A stretch of DNA of 8,699 nucleotides from Methanosarcinales archaeon (GCA_013330355.1 DUIM01000006.1:1-8699), one strand, 5' to 3'. Numbered from the stretch's first letter, positions 1 through 7,035 are shown. Numbers and translations: made by a program. The notes: generated by a model not told the origin, from the letters alone.

Positions 1-1373
1 ATACCGTTGGCATCAATGTCAAAGGTCACTTCGATCTGGGGAATACCTCTTGGTGCAGGTGGAATTCCTACCAGCGTGAACCGTCCGAGTGTGGTGTTAT
101 CGTGGGCCATGGCACGCTCGCCCTGGAGCACATGTATATCCACAGAGGTCTGGTTCTCCGCGGCCGTGCTGAATATCTGGCTCTTCTTGGTTGGTATTGT
201 AGTATTGCGCTCGATTAGCTGGGTAAACACCTCACCCATGGTCTCAATACCAAGGGACAGAGGCGTAACATCCAGCAGCAGCACATCCTTGACATCGCCT
301 TCCAGCACACCGGCCTGGATAGCAGCACCCATAGCCACGCATTCCATCGGGTCCACGCCGTGCTCGGCTTCCTTACCGACAATATCGCTTACGAACTTCT
401 GTACAACAGGCATCCTTGTAGGCCCGCCTACTAAAATAATTGTACTAATATCAGATGTGCTTAATCCGGCATCCTTAATTGCCTGTTCCATTGGCTGGCG
501 GGTCTTCACAATAATCGGCATGACCAGTTCTTCCAGTTTTGATCTGGTAAGTGTCATTTCCATGTGTTTTGGGCCTGCCTGGTTGGCAGTAATAAAGGGC
601 AGGTTGATTGAAGTCTGCATTGTTGTGGAAAGCTCAATCTTTGCCTTCTCAGCGGCTTCCCGCAGACGCTGGTTTGCAGTCTTGTCAGACCTGAGATCGA
701 TTCCTTCCTTGTTAAGGAAATCTTCGGCAATATAGTCAATCACCAAATTGTCCATATCAGTACCACCAAGTTGTGTATCTCCCGATGTGGATTTGACCTC
801 GAAGACACCACCTCCCACTTCCATGAGACTAACATCCAGTGTACCGCCACCGAAATCATATACCAGTATCATCTGGTCTGATTTTTTATCCAGGCCATAT
901 GCCAGTGATGCGGCGGTGGGCTCGTTGATTATCCGAACCACTTCAAGTCCTGCGATCTCTCCCGCATCCTTGGTCGCCTGTCTCTGGTTATCGTTAAAAT
1001 ATGCAGGGACTGTAATGACAGCTTTTTCTACCGTATCACCCAGGAAAGCCTCAGCATCCTGTTTTATTTTCTGTAGGATAAAAGCAGATATATCCTGTGG
1101 ACTAAACTCCTTATCCTTGATCTTAACCTTTTCTCCGGTCCCCATCTTTCGCTTGATTGCCATTACAGTACCTTCAATATTAGTAACGGCCTGTCTTCGT
1201 GCAGGTTCACCTACCAGTCTTTGCCCATCCTCAGTAAAAGCCACAACAGACGGGAATGCCTTTCCACCTACACTTGCTCCCTCGGCACTGGGAATTATTG
1301 TCGGCCTGCCTCCGATAAGTGCAGCAGCCGCAGAATTGCTTGTTCCCAGGTCAATTCCAATTATCTTTGCCAT
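1..1373 (-). CDS. dnaK: Molecular chaperone DnaK (Hsp70), 3' end outside window
   Basis: ATP-dependent Hsp70 chaperone of the cytoplasm, working with GrpE and DnaJ. The 457 residues present cover the whole nucleotide-binding domain and much of the beta substrate-binding domain; a full DnaK is about 610 residues, so about a quarter is missing at the left edge. Visible motifs: IDLGTSNS at 7-14 (phosphate loop 1), [10 protein letters not shown] at 173-182, VGGPTRMP at 315-322, and the interdomain linker [16 protein letters not shown] at 363-378. The segment after the AIKRKMGT motif (72-79) is short, lacking the roughly 24-residue insertion of proteobacterial DnaK, as in archaeal and Gram-positive forms. 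The GTSNSAAA start and GVDPMECVA at 339-347 recall Thermoplasma/Methanothermobacter-type DnaK (from memory). The ATG at 1371-1373 is preceded by GAGGTGA at 1379-1385, 5 nt away. It is third in the chaperone cluster, 41 nt after grpE. dnaJ probably follows outside the window (inference). Confidence 0.97.
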   Translation of the reverse strand, partial: MAKIIGIDLGTSNSAAAALIGGRPTIIPSAEGASVGGKAFPSVVAFTEDGQRLVGEPARRQAVTNIEGTVMAIKRKMGTGEKVKIKDKEFSPQDISAFILQKIKQDAEAFLGDTVEKAVITVPAYFNDNQRQATKDAGEIAGLEVVRIINEPTAASLAYGLDKKSDQMILVYDFGGGTLDVSLMEVGGGVFEVKSTSGDTQLGGTDMDNLVIDYIAEDFLNKEGIDLRSDKTANQRLREAAEKAKIELSTTMQTSINLPFITANQAGPKHMEMTLTRSKLEELVMPIIVKTRQPMEQAIKDAGLSTSDISTIILVGGPTRMPVVQKFVSDIVGKEAEHGVDPMECVAMGAAIQAGVLEGDVKDVLLLDVTPLSLGIETMGEVFTQLIERNTTIPTKKSQIFSTAAENQTSVDIHVLQGERAMAHDNTTLGRFTLVGIPPAPRGIPQIEVTFDIDANG

Positions 1374-1378
1374 TCAAT

Positions 1379-1385
1379 TCACCTC
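1379..1385 (-). promoter_or_regulatory. Shine-Dalgarno site of dnaK
   Basis: GAGGTGA on the minus strand, 5 nt before the dnaK ATG. It matches the archaeal 16S 3' end well and fixes the start. The 41-nt gap to grpE shows no terminator-like hairpin, which supports cotranscription. Confidence 0.8.
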
Positions 1386-1414
1386 ATCTTACAATAATAA
1401 TTCATAAACTTATA

Positions 1415-1996
1415 TTATTCGCGATTCTCGTTGTTATCTTCATTTACCGATACCCTGACCTTGGAATACCGTAACACCTTATCCTTCATCATATATCCCT
1501 GCTGGAACTCCTCAATCACTGTATTGTAAGGGTATTCATCAGTTGGGGTCATCATCATTGCTTCATGGTAATGGGGGTCGAACTTTTTACCCACAGCTTC
1601 TATGGGTTTAAAACCCCTGGATCCAAGAATATCCTTCAACCGGTTGCTGACCATCTCCATTCCCTTGACAATGGAATCGATATCATCAGATTCTTTTGCA
1701 CTTGCCACACCCCGTTCAAGGTTCTCCATTATGTCAATTAACTCTGATACCAGTTTTGCGCTGGCATATTCAATAAGTTCTGCCTTTTCCCTGTCCACTC
1801 TCTTTTTGTAATTATCGAACTCTGCCTGAAGCCGCTGCAAATGGTTCAGGTACTCTGACGCTAATTGGCCGGATTCCTCTAGTTCACTAATAGGTTCTTT
1901 CACTGTTATTTCTTCAGTCTCGACCATTTGCTCTTCAGAATCTTCAACTGTGTCATTCAATGATGGGTCAACCTCGACGTCCTTATTCTTCCCCAT
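1415..1996 (-). CDS. grpE: Nucleotide exchange factor GrpE
   Basis: Releases ADP from DnaK and so resets the chaperone cycle; acts as a dimer in the cytoplasm. The 193 residues have the family layout: an acidic, disordered N-terminus (about 1-45), a long coiled-coil-forming helix starting around 48 (EYLNHLQRLQAEFDNYKKR), and the C-terminal beta domain from about 126 to 183. The GrpE signature region is visible as FDPHYHEAMM at 139-148, then GYMMKDKVLRYSKVRV at 167-182. The common GY..xxRVLRPAKV pattern is slightly altered here (RYSKV). Length is normal for the family. The start is supported by AGAGGT at 2002-2007, 5 nt before the ATG; the stop is TAA. It lies 54 nt after the thermosome gene and 41 nt before dnaK on the same strand, so it is probably coexpressed with its partner DnaK. 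Confidence 0.96.
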   Translation of the reverse strand: MGKNKDVEVDPSLNDTVEDSEEQMVETEEITVKEPISELEESGQLASEYLNHLQRLQAEFDNYKKRVDREKAELIEYASAKLVSELIDIMENLERGVASAKESDDIDSIVKGMEMVSNRLKDILGSRGFKPIEAVGKKFDPHYHEAMMMTPTDEYPYNTVIEEFQQGYMMKDKVLRYSKVRVSVNEDNNENRE

Positions 1997-2001
1997 ATCA
2001 A

Positions 2002-2007
2002 ACCTCT
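2002..2007 (-). promoter_or_regulatory. Shine-Dalgarno site of grpE
   Basis: AGAGGT on the minus strand, 5 nt before the grpE ATG, inside the 54-nt spacer to the thermosome gene. Confidence 0.75.
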
Positions 2008-2050
2008 ATGTAATACAGTGTTTATCCTTCCGTACTATTGCCTGTCTGAT

Positions 2051-3703
2051 CTAATAATCATCTCCAATATCAGGAGCCTCAATACCATCATAGCTATCCA
2101 TTCTGTGTTCGGGTTTTACATCCATCAGGCCGGTATATTTTGATGCAAATACATCATCTACCCTCAGGATCATTGCAACAGCATCGTTCGCGGATTTTAC
2201 TGACTGGATCTTTACCTTTAACGGCTCGACCACACTGGTATCTTTCATATCCATGACTTCACCGGTCAGCACGTTCAGACCTGCGGTATTGTTACCATTC
2301 TTATGTTCGACCCTCAATTTTACCAGGATGTCTACAGGGTCAAGGCCTGAATTTTCTGTAAGGCTCCTTGGCAGCCCTTCCATTGCATCGGCAAATGCAA
2401 CTACGGCCAGCTGCTCACGTCCGCTTAATGATGGGGCATATTCCCTTAGCTGCATTGCAACCTCAATTTCAGGTGCACCGCCACCGAACATGATCTTGTC
2501 TTCCTTCAGGACCACTTTTACTACATTCAGTGCATCGTCTAATGCCCTGTCAACTTCATCTGTGATAAAATCAGCACCACTGTGGACTAATATTGTCACA
2601 GCTTTGGGATTATCGCATCCCTCGAAATAGATCATCTTATAATTGCCAATTCCTCTCTCTTCGACCAGTTCGGCATTACCCAGGTCTTCCGGGGATACGT
2701 CCATGGCATTGGACCTGATCACAGCACCGGTTGCACGAACGATCTTTTTCAATTCTTCCTCCTTGACCCTCCTTATGGCCAGGATGTTATTCTTGGCAAG
2801 GTAATGCAGGGATATATCGTCTATCCCTTTTTCAGTGACCACTACATTGGCCCCGCTGGCTATCAGGCTGTCCACCTGTTCTTTTACTGTCTCGTATTCG
2901 TCACTGTATGCTTCTTCCAGTTCATCGGGGGTTGATATCTTGATCTTGGCACTTATGGTAGTTTTCTGTACCTCTATGCCAACATCCAGAATCGCAATTT
3001 TTGCATTTTTTAAACTTTTTGGCATATTCTTGTGGGCCCTGGCCTTATCGATCACCATACCCTTGAGAAGATGTGTATCCTTTATAGAACCCCCCCTCTG
3101 GTGAATGATCTGTATATTGTGTCGTATATCTGCTTCTCCATTATCTGTAATGGTCTGGATAGCATTTATTGTTAAATCTGCCAGGTCGTCCAGTGCCATC
3201 TCGCTGCCCTTGCCTGAAAGTGCAGTGAGTGCAACCTTTCTGAGTGTTTCGGTATCTTCAGCTGTAATTCCGATTGCATTGGATTCCAGGATTTCCTGTG
3301 CTTTTTCAGCTGCAAGCCTGAAACCCTTGATGATAACTGTGGGATGAACATCAAGTTCGATCAGTTTTTCAGCCTGGCCCAGCAGTTCTCCTGCAAGGAC
3401 CACGGCACTGGTAGTACCATCTCCCACTTCTTTTTCCTGGGTCTTTGATATCTCCACCATCATCATGGCTGCAGGGTGTTGGACATCAATATCCTGCAGT
3501 ATAGCTGCGCCATCGTTGGTAACTGTTATGTCACCCACAGCATTGACCAGCATCTTATCCATGCCTTTGGGTCCCAATGTGGTTTTCACAGCATTTGCAA
3601 TTGTCCTTGCTGCCATGATATTCGATGACTGTGCGTCCCGGCCTGTCGTCCTGCTTTTTTCCGGGTCAATAATTATTATAGGCTGTCCGCCTAATCCTGC
3701 CAT
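2051..3703 (-). CDS. ths: Thermosome subunit (group II chaperonin)
   Basis: Subunit of the archaeal double-ring chaperonin related to eukaryotic CCT/TRiC; folds proteins in an ATP-driven built-in-lid chamber in the cytoplasm. 550 residues, normal length. Motifs seen: TLGPKGMDKML at 42-52, TNDGAAIL at 62-69, the ATP-binding GDGTTS at 94-99, the KGIDD segment in the apical part, GGGAPEIEVA in the C-terminal equatorial half, and SGLDPVDILVKLR near the end. A charged stretch with the DELEEAYSDEYETVKEQV sequence corresponds to the helical-protrusion/apical region. The C-terminus ends in an acidic DIGDDY and lacks the GGM repeats seen in many thermosomes. The start is set by GGAGG at 3714-3718, 10 nt before ATG; the stop is TAG. 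It is the first gene of the chaperone cluster, directly upstream of grpE. Archaea often carry several paralogues, so which subunit (alpha, beta or gamma) cannot be told here. Confidence 0.97.
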   Translation of the reverse strand: MAGLGGQPIIIIDPEKSRTTGRDAQSSNIMAARTIANAVKTTLGPKGMDKMLVNAVGDITVTNDGAAILQDIDVQHPAAMMMVEISKTQEKEVGDGTTSAVVLAGELLGQAEKLIELDVHPTVIIKGFRLAAEKAQEILESNAIGITAEDTETLRKVALTALSGKGSEMALDDLADLTINAIQTITDNGEADIRHNIQIIHQRGGSIKDTHLLKGMVIDKARAHKNMPKSLKNAKIAILDVGIEVQKTTISAKIKISTPDELEEAYSDEYETVKEQVDSLIASGANVVVTEKGIDDISLHYLAKNNILAIRRVKEEELKKIVRATGAVIRSNAMDVSPEDLGNAELVEERGIGNYKMIYFEGCDNPKAVTILVHSGADFITDEVDRALDDALNVVKVVLKEDKIMFGGGAPEIEVAMQLREYAPSLSGREQLAVVAFADAMEGLPRSLTENSGLDPVDILVKLRVEHKNGNNTAGLNVLTGEVMDMKDTSVVEPLKVKIQSVKSANDAVAMILRVDDVFASKYTGLMDVKPEHRMDSYDGIEAPDIGDDY

Positions 3704-3713
3704 TGATCTTCTT

Positions 3714-3718
3714 CCTCC
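3714..3718 (-). promoter_or_regulatory. Shine-Dalgarno site of thermosome gene
   Basis: GGAGG on the minus strand, 10 nt before the ATG at 3701-3703. Confidence 0.75.
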
Positions 3719-3758
3719 GGTAATTATGATCCCTGTAATATTAATAATATAATTAGAG

Positions 3759-3770
3759 CACTTGTAAGTG
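3759..3770. promoter_or_regulatory. Palindrome CACTT-GT-AAGTG, candidate operator of the chaperone promoter
   Basis: Perfect 5-2-5 inverted repeat placed about 11 bp downstream of the TATA-like box at 3781-3787. With the usual TATA-to-start distance of about 25 bp the transcription start would fall near 3757, so the palindrome would cover roughly -2 to -13, where an archaeal repressor blocks polymerase recruitment. It does not match the HSR1 or Phr operators as I recall them. Function is inference. Confidence 0.35.
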
Positions 3771-3780
3771 TTTGTACTTC

Positions 3781-3787
3781 TATATAA
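3781..3787 (-). promoter_or_regulatory. TATA-like box of the thermosome-grpE-dnaK cluster
   Basis: TTATATA on the minus strand inside an AT-rich run, 78 nt or more from the thermosome ATG; this predicts a leader of about 54 nt. A second weaker candidate, TTATAATT, lies near 3814-3821. The 301-bp intergenic region also carries the divergent promoter of the gerW-like gene; between about 3825 and 3945 I see nothing else that I can support. Confidence 0.5.
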
Positions 3788-3952
3788 TAATTATGGCTTC
3801 AACACGTATCTCCAATTATAAGTAGTTCCAAATGAAAACAATTGCCTTAACCCTTTTAGCAACTCAAATCAGTCAAATCTACACTCCATGTGAAAGTAGA
3901 GCAGGTCATACGTCAGTGGGCTATTCAGAAGTACTATTTTTAGGGATAGATA

Positions 3953-3960
3953 CATATACT
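3953..3960 (+). promoter_or_regulatory. TATA-like box of the gerW-like/DUF2953 pair
   Basis: CATATACT followed by TTAA on the plus strand. About 25 bp downstream gives a start near 3983 and a leader of about 20 nt that would still contain the GGAGG at 3992-3996. The match to the archaeal consensus is moderate. Confidence 0.4.
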
Positions 3961-3991
3961 TTAACACACAACCAAATTAATACAGAATCGT

Positions 3992-3996
3992 GGAGG
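3992..3996 (+). promoter_or_regulatory. Shine-Dalgarno site that decides a TTG start
   Basis: GGAGG lies 8 nt before TTG 4005-4007 and 14 nt before the next in-frame candidate, GTG at 4011. No ATG is available near the start of this frame, so the spacing favours TTG. Confidence 0.65.
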
Positions 3997-4004
3997 TTTG
4001 AATT

Positions 4005-4388
4005 TTGATAGTGGATGATTTATTAAAGACCATTACAGAAGAGATTGCCGACATGGTCTCCACCAAGACCGTGATTGGAGAACATATTATCGTTGAAGGT
4101 AAGACCATCATACCAGTTACCAAAGTCAGCTTTGGTTTTGGCAGTGGTGGTGGTGAAGGCAAAAAGAAAGCAGGTGAGGAAGGTACCGGCGGTGGTGGGG
4201 GTGGTGGTGCTTCAATTCAACCCATAGCTTTCCTTGTGGTGACAGCAGAGGATGTCCAGCTATTCACCATCAAGGGAAAAGGTGCATTGGCCCAGCTTAC
4301 CGAGATAATGCCGGAAATGGTGGAAAAATGCAAATCGATGATGGAAGAGAAAAATAAGGCGAAAACTGGTGAAACCGAGACCAACTAA
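4005..4388 (+). CDS. GerW/YtfJ-family protein
   Basis: 127 residues matching the GerW (spore protein YtfJ) family, which is also widespread in archaea that do not sporulate; its biochemical role there is unknown. Seen in the sequence: an amphipathic N-terminal helix (about 1-20), the family core VIGEHIIVEGKTIIPVTKVS at 23-42, FGFGSGGGEG at 43-52, a glycine-rich loop at 59-68 (run of seven glycines at 62-68), and ASIQPIAFLVV at 69-79, then a second helix rich in Met, Glu and Lys. No signal peptide or membrane segment is seen. The start is TTG, chosen from Shine-Dalgarno spacing; the stop is TAA. It is divergent from the thermosome gene and 18 nt upstream of a DUF2953 gene. In Bacillus, ytfJ (gerW) neighbours ytfI (DUF2953), so the pair is conserved and the proteins may work together (inference). 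Confidence 0.9.
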   Translation: MIVDDLLKTITEEIADMVSTKTVIGEHIIVEGKTIIPVTKVSFGFGSGGGEGKKKAGEEGTGGGGGGGASIQPIAFLVVTAEDVQLFTIKGKGALAQLTEIMPEMVEKCKSMMEEKNKAKTGETETN

Positions 4389-4406
4389 AAACCAATCATA
4401 ATTAAA

Positions 4407-5006
4407 ATGATTTGGCTCCTGATGGGAATAGTAATAGTAATAGTAATGATCTTAGTCGTACTGCTATTCCCTGTTACTATCCGTGCCCGGTCTTCCGGGT
4501 CAGAAGGAATAATAGACGGTAGTCTCAGCGTAAGCTGGCTGATACTTGCCATTCAATATGAGTTAAAGGATAAACAAACAGATATACTCATCCTGGGCCG
4601 CACGTTGATCCATAGCCAATATAAAGAAAAAACACCTGAGACAAAGGACATAGAAAAATCCGTTGAATCCCGATCCATTCCACAAGTAAAGAATTTCACA
4701 CCTATAATAGGACCGTTAATGCGGCTTATCAGGGATTTGCTATCCATATTTAAATTCAGGCATTTTAAACTGGATACTGTCTACGGTCTGGAGGATCCCG
4801 CCTACACTGGTATGTTGACAGGATATCTGCACGCTCTACCGTGTCAGTACAATATTTCCTTTACACCTGATTTCACGCAGCCTGTACTGGACTGGGACCT
4901 GGACCTTGCCACGGCTTTCACTCCAATTACGGTCGTAGTGCCAATAACAAGGTTTGCTACCAACCCAGGGGTACTGCGCTCAGGATGGAGGCTTATCCGT
5001 AGTTAA
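4407..5006 (+). CDS. DUF2953-family membrane-anchored protein (YtfI-like)
   Basis: 199 residues. An N-terminal hydrophobic helix at 3-22, rich in Ile, Val and Leu, is followed by a positively charged TIRARSS, so the protein is probably anchored in the membrane by one N-terminal segment. The remainder fits DUF2953: beta-rich strands around 38-67, a charged linker at 72-95, and the typical motif around GLEDPAYTGMLTG at 127-139, then FTPDF at 152-156. The family function is not known. The three hexamer repeats AATAGT at 4427-4444 encode the IVIVIV part of the helix. No clear Shine-Dalgarno site precedes the ATG; it probably relies on the upstream gerW-like gene 18 nt away. It ends with TAA directly abutting the stop of the convergent SAMP2-like gene. 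The DUF2953 call rests on the motif and on the neighbour. Confidence 0.75.
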   Translation: MIWLLMGIVIVIVMILVVLLFPVTIRARSSGSEGIIDGSLSVSWLILAIQYELKDKQTDILILGRTLIHSQYKEKTPETKDIEKSVESRSIPQVKNFTPIIGPLMRLIRDLLSIFKFRHFKLDTVYGLEDPAYTGMLTGYLHALPCQYNISFTPDFTQPVLDWDLDLATAFTPITVVVPITRFATNPGVLRSGWRLIRS

Positions 5007-5213
5007 TCATCCTCCTGATACGATTTTCAGGATATCAATTTGACTGGAATCCACAAAATCATCTATAGGTACCGGCCTGCCTTCGACCATCACCACAACA
5101 GTCTCAGGATTGATCCCCAGTTCTGCAAGGATATCACTATAAGTACTTCCTTCTTCTATTTCAATTGTTTTTTCAAGGGCGCCTCCGGCAAGTATCTTTA
5201 TCCTTACCTGCAA
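5007..5213 (-). CDS. samp2: SAMP2-like ubiquitin-fold small modifier / sulfur carrier (MoaD/ThiS family)
   Basis: 68 residues with a beta-grasp pattern and a C-terminal SGG, the site where an E1-like enzyme adenylates and thiolates these proteins. The segment VVVMVEGRPVPIDD (about 39-52) and the ending ILKIVSGG resemble Haloferax SAMP2 (from memory VLVDGRPVP and LRLIKGG), which serves both in protein conjugation and in tRNA wobble-uridine thiolation. No E1 (UbaA/MoeB), NcsA or JAMM protease gene is in the window, so which role applies cannot be told; ThiS-like thiamine sulfur transfer remains possible. The start is TTG at 5211-5213, supported by GAGGAG at 5223-5228 with 9-nt spacing and by the usual short N-terminus before the first strand; no ATG fits. 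It lies 6 nt after a 46-aa ORF, so translational coupling is likely. The stop is TGA. Confidence 0.85.
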   Translation of the reverse strand: MQVRIKILAGGALEKTIEIEEGSTYSDILAELGINPETVVVMVEGRPVPIDDFVDSSQIDILKIVSGG

Positions 5214-5219
5214 CAGGAA

Positions 5220-5360
5220 CTACTCCTCTTCGGGTAATTTTGCGATTTCCCCTTCTGACCCTGTCAAAGACTCAAGATTGTCCTCAATCAATTTTTTTTC
5301 AAGAGTCTGTTCTTTCTTTTCACCTTTACGTTCCAAGTCTCTTTTTTTAAATTTCGACAT
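5220..5360 (-). CDS. Small charged protein of unknown function, 46 aa
   Basis: Not a family I recognise. It begins MSKFKKRDLERKGEKKE and ends KLPEEE; about half of the residues are Lys, Arg, Glu or Asp, with basic residues in the first half and acidic ones in the second, and no Cys, Trp or membrane segment. It probably forms a helix or is disordered. Support for coding: ATG at 5358-5360 with GAGGTGA at 5366-5372 (5-nt spacing, the same arrangement as dnaK), a TAG stop, and the Shine-Dalgarno site of the next gene lying in its last codons. Between its stop and the SAMP2-like start there are 6 nt. It follows dph2 by 46 nt. A role tied to the ubiquitin-fold protein (partner or lysine-rich target) is only a guess. 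Confidence 0.65.
   Translation of the reverse strand: MSKFKKRDLERKGEKKEQTLEKKLIEDNLESLTGSEGEIAKLPEEE
5223..5228 (-). promoter_or_regulatory. Shine-Dalgarno site that decides the TTG start of the SAMP2-like gene
   Basis: GAGGAG lies within the final Glu codons of the 46-aa ORF, 9 nt from TTG at 5211-5213. Confidence 0.65.
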
Positions 5361-5365
5361 ACAGG

Positions 5366-5372
5366 TCACCTC
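5366..5372 (-). promoter_or_regulatory. Shine-Dalgarno site of the 46-aa ORF
   Basis: GAGGTGA, 5 nt before ATG. The AT-rich run just upstream (5381-5400, with TATTAAATAT at 5391-5400) could be a weak internal TATA box, but its predicted start would fall on this ribosome site, so readthrough from dph2 looks as likely. Confidence 0.7.
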
Positions 5373-5406
5373 AGATACCAATTAAATTCAATATTTAATA
5401 ACCTTA

Positions 5407-6408
5407 CTACACAGTATCATCCCTTATCTCATCGAACACCAGGTCAGCCCAATCCCGCTCCCCGAGCACAATCTCAAACTCTACTGGCGTAAGCACAGGC
5501 GCATTGAACCGGCCCCCCTCATCTATCGCAATGCGTGGACATGCCGTATTTACAAAAGCATCCACCTTGAACTGTAACAAAGCTTCGGGAGTGATATTGT
5601 CAAGTGAAATTATGATATGTTCCTTACAATGCTTTTTAGCAAGTTCGGCCAACCGTCGTGCCAGTACCATTCTCTCCTGCCCTATCTTTGTGGAAACGAT
5701 TATGCCAAAGGAAATAGCATCTAGACAAGTGGCTATCACCCCACCCCTTTGCCGCAATATCCTTTCAGGGTCCACCCACTCAACAGTGTTCAACATGGGG
5801 TCAGCTGCCAGTACTTTGCTCCCGGTTGCCACTGCCACACCCAATGGATGGAACTTCCCGCTTCCGATATACAGGTAACTGTCGCATTTGACCTCGGCAG
5901 CCGAAAAGTTACACCCCAGCAACTGTCCCGGATATTTGATCCGTGAATCACCGATACCTGCAACACACGACATACCTTTTGATCCCAGGATATCCCTGGC
6001 CTTGTCCAGTTGATGGACATGTTGGACAGTGGTCACAAGACCTACTGTGCCTGCATCCAGTTTAACGCCCGCAATTTCAACCACATGCCCGATATCCACC
6101 CTGGCCGGTGTTTCCATGAAAATTACATTATCCATCCCGTCCACAAGTTCGGAATGCCCGAAATGGAACAGGATATCCACAGACCCTTTAAGTGCCATAT
6201 CGACATCACAAGCCCCGAAACAAGGGTTGCCGGATACCATCACAACAGTCCCGGTTTTATCTTCCAGTTCCCTTGCTATGGAAAATGCCTGCCTCTTAAA
6301 TCCTTCCGGGAACTGGAGACCCACAGTCCTTGCTTTTGATCGGTTGATCAGGTCAACTACTCGTTCCAGATCAAAATCAAAGATATCAAGAAAGGATGAA
6401 TTGTTCAT
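5407..6408 (-). CDS. dph2: Diphthamide biosynthesis enzyme Dph2
   Basis: Catalyses the first step of diphthamide synthesis: a [4Fe-4S] enzyme cleaves S-adenosylmethionine to a 3-amino-3-carboxypropyl radical, which is added to a histidine of elongation factor 2. In archaea it acts as a homodimer. 333 residues, normal length. The three cluster cysteines of the family are present in their known contexts: Cys67 in GACDVD, Cys166 in LLGCNFSA, and Cys290 in [17 protein letters not shown] at 31-36 and [11 protein letters not shown] at 180-190 are further family landmarks. It starts 16 nt after hpt on the same strand, with only a weak ribosome site (GGATAG about 15 nt upstream), so it probably shares the hpt transcript. 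The stop is TAG. Two further genes follow in the same direction. Confidence 0.96.
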   Translation of the reverse strand: MNNSSFLDIFDFDLERVVDLINRSKARTVGLQFPEGFKRQAFSIARELEDKTGTVVMVSGNPCFGACDVDMALKGSVDILFHFGHSELVDGMDNVIFMETPARVDIGHVVEIAGVKLDAGTVGLVTTVQHVHQLDKARDILGSKGMSCVAGIGDSRIKYPGQLLGCNFSAAEVKCDSYLYIGSGKFHPLGVAVATGSKVLAADPMLNTVEWVDPERILRQRGGVIATCLDAISFGIIVSTKIGQERMVLARRLAELAKKHCKEHIIISLDNITPEALLQFKVDAFVNTACPRIAIDEGGRFNAPVLTPVEFEIVLGERDWADLVFDEIRDDTV

Positions 6409-6424
6409 GGCTGCGATGAATATA

Positions 6425-6979
6425 CTATCCTAATATCTCCACACCCTCGGGACCAACATCGACCCGTACCAGGGTCTTCACAGGCAAACCCGCCTGTCTG
6501 AGCTGCTTTGCACCATCTCCCCGCTCAATGACCACAACGGTATCCACGATAATTCCACCCGCGATCCCCACGGCCTGACACACAGCTTCCAGCGTCCCGC
6601 CTGTGCTGACCACATCATCGATTATGATCAAACGCTCACCTGCTGATATCCCGTTCAGGTACAGTTCTCCTTTAGAATAGCCAGTAGCCTGGTGTATCTT
6701 CACCTCATTCGGAAGCTCATACGGACGTTTTCGGACTATGGACATGGGTTTACCGGTCCTGAGGGCCAGGGCTGTTCCGATATGGATACCCATAGCTTCA
6801 ATGGTAAGTATCTTATCAAAGCCTGGTTCGGCAACAGCTATTATCCTGTCAGTCACTTCATTTAGCAGGGCAGGTTCCAGATATGGAACTCCGTCAGTAA
6901 TAGGATGTATGAAATAATTATACTCACCACGGTTCACGATAGGAGCTGCTTCCAGGGATTTTTCCAGTAGGTCGGACAT
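6425..6979 (-). CDS. hpt: Hypoxanthine/guanine phosphoribosyltransferase, archaeal type
   Basis: Purine salvage enzyme transferring the phosphoribosyl group of PRPP to hypoxanthine or guanine, giving IMP or GMP. 184 residues. The N-terminus ([21 protein letters not shown], in two parts at 12-22 and 23-32) is typical of the archaeal Hpt subfamily; EAMGIH at 61-66 and [12 protein letters not shown] at 99-110 are conserved; the PRPP-binding motif is [12 protein letters not shown] at 118-129. The start ATG at 6977-6979 is the family's usual N-terminus. The only ribosome-site-like sequence is GTGAT, 11 nt upstream, so initiation may be weak or nearly leaderless. The stop is TAG. It is first of a four-gene minus-strand run (hpt, dph2, 46-aa ORF, SAMP2-like). 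No convincing TATA box is close upstream; TTTTGATAAG near 7084-7092 is the best weak candidate. Confidence 0.94.
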   Translation of the reverse strand: MSDLLEKSLEAAPIVNRGEYNYFIHPITDGVPYLEPALLNEVTDRIIAVAEPGFDKILTIEAMGIHIGTALALRTGKPMSIVRKRPYELPNEVKIHQATGYSKGELYLNGISAGERLIIIDDVVSTGGTLEAVCQAVGIAGGIIVDTVVVIERGDGAKQLRQAGLPVKTLVRVDVGPEGVEILG

Positions 6980-7035
6980 GTATTATTAATATCACTGAAT
7001 CCCACTTGTACCTATCGCTTATTCACTGGAATACA

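Noticed and set aside
7..1407. Two long plus-strand open frames opposite dnaK
   Set aside because: They are antisense shadows, rich in Ser, Pro and Thr; the minus strand carries an unmistakable DnaK.
4189..4212. G-rich run as a possible quadruplex or simple repeat
   Set aside because: It encodes the glycine loop typical of GerW-family proteins, which explains the composition.
5504..6433. Plus-strand open frames opposite dph2
   Set aside because: Shadows of dph2, which has all three cluster cysteines in context; no ribosome sites or recognisable domains on the plus strand.
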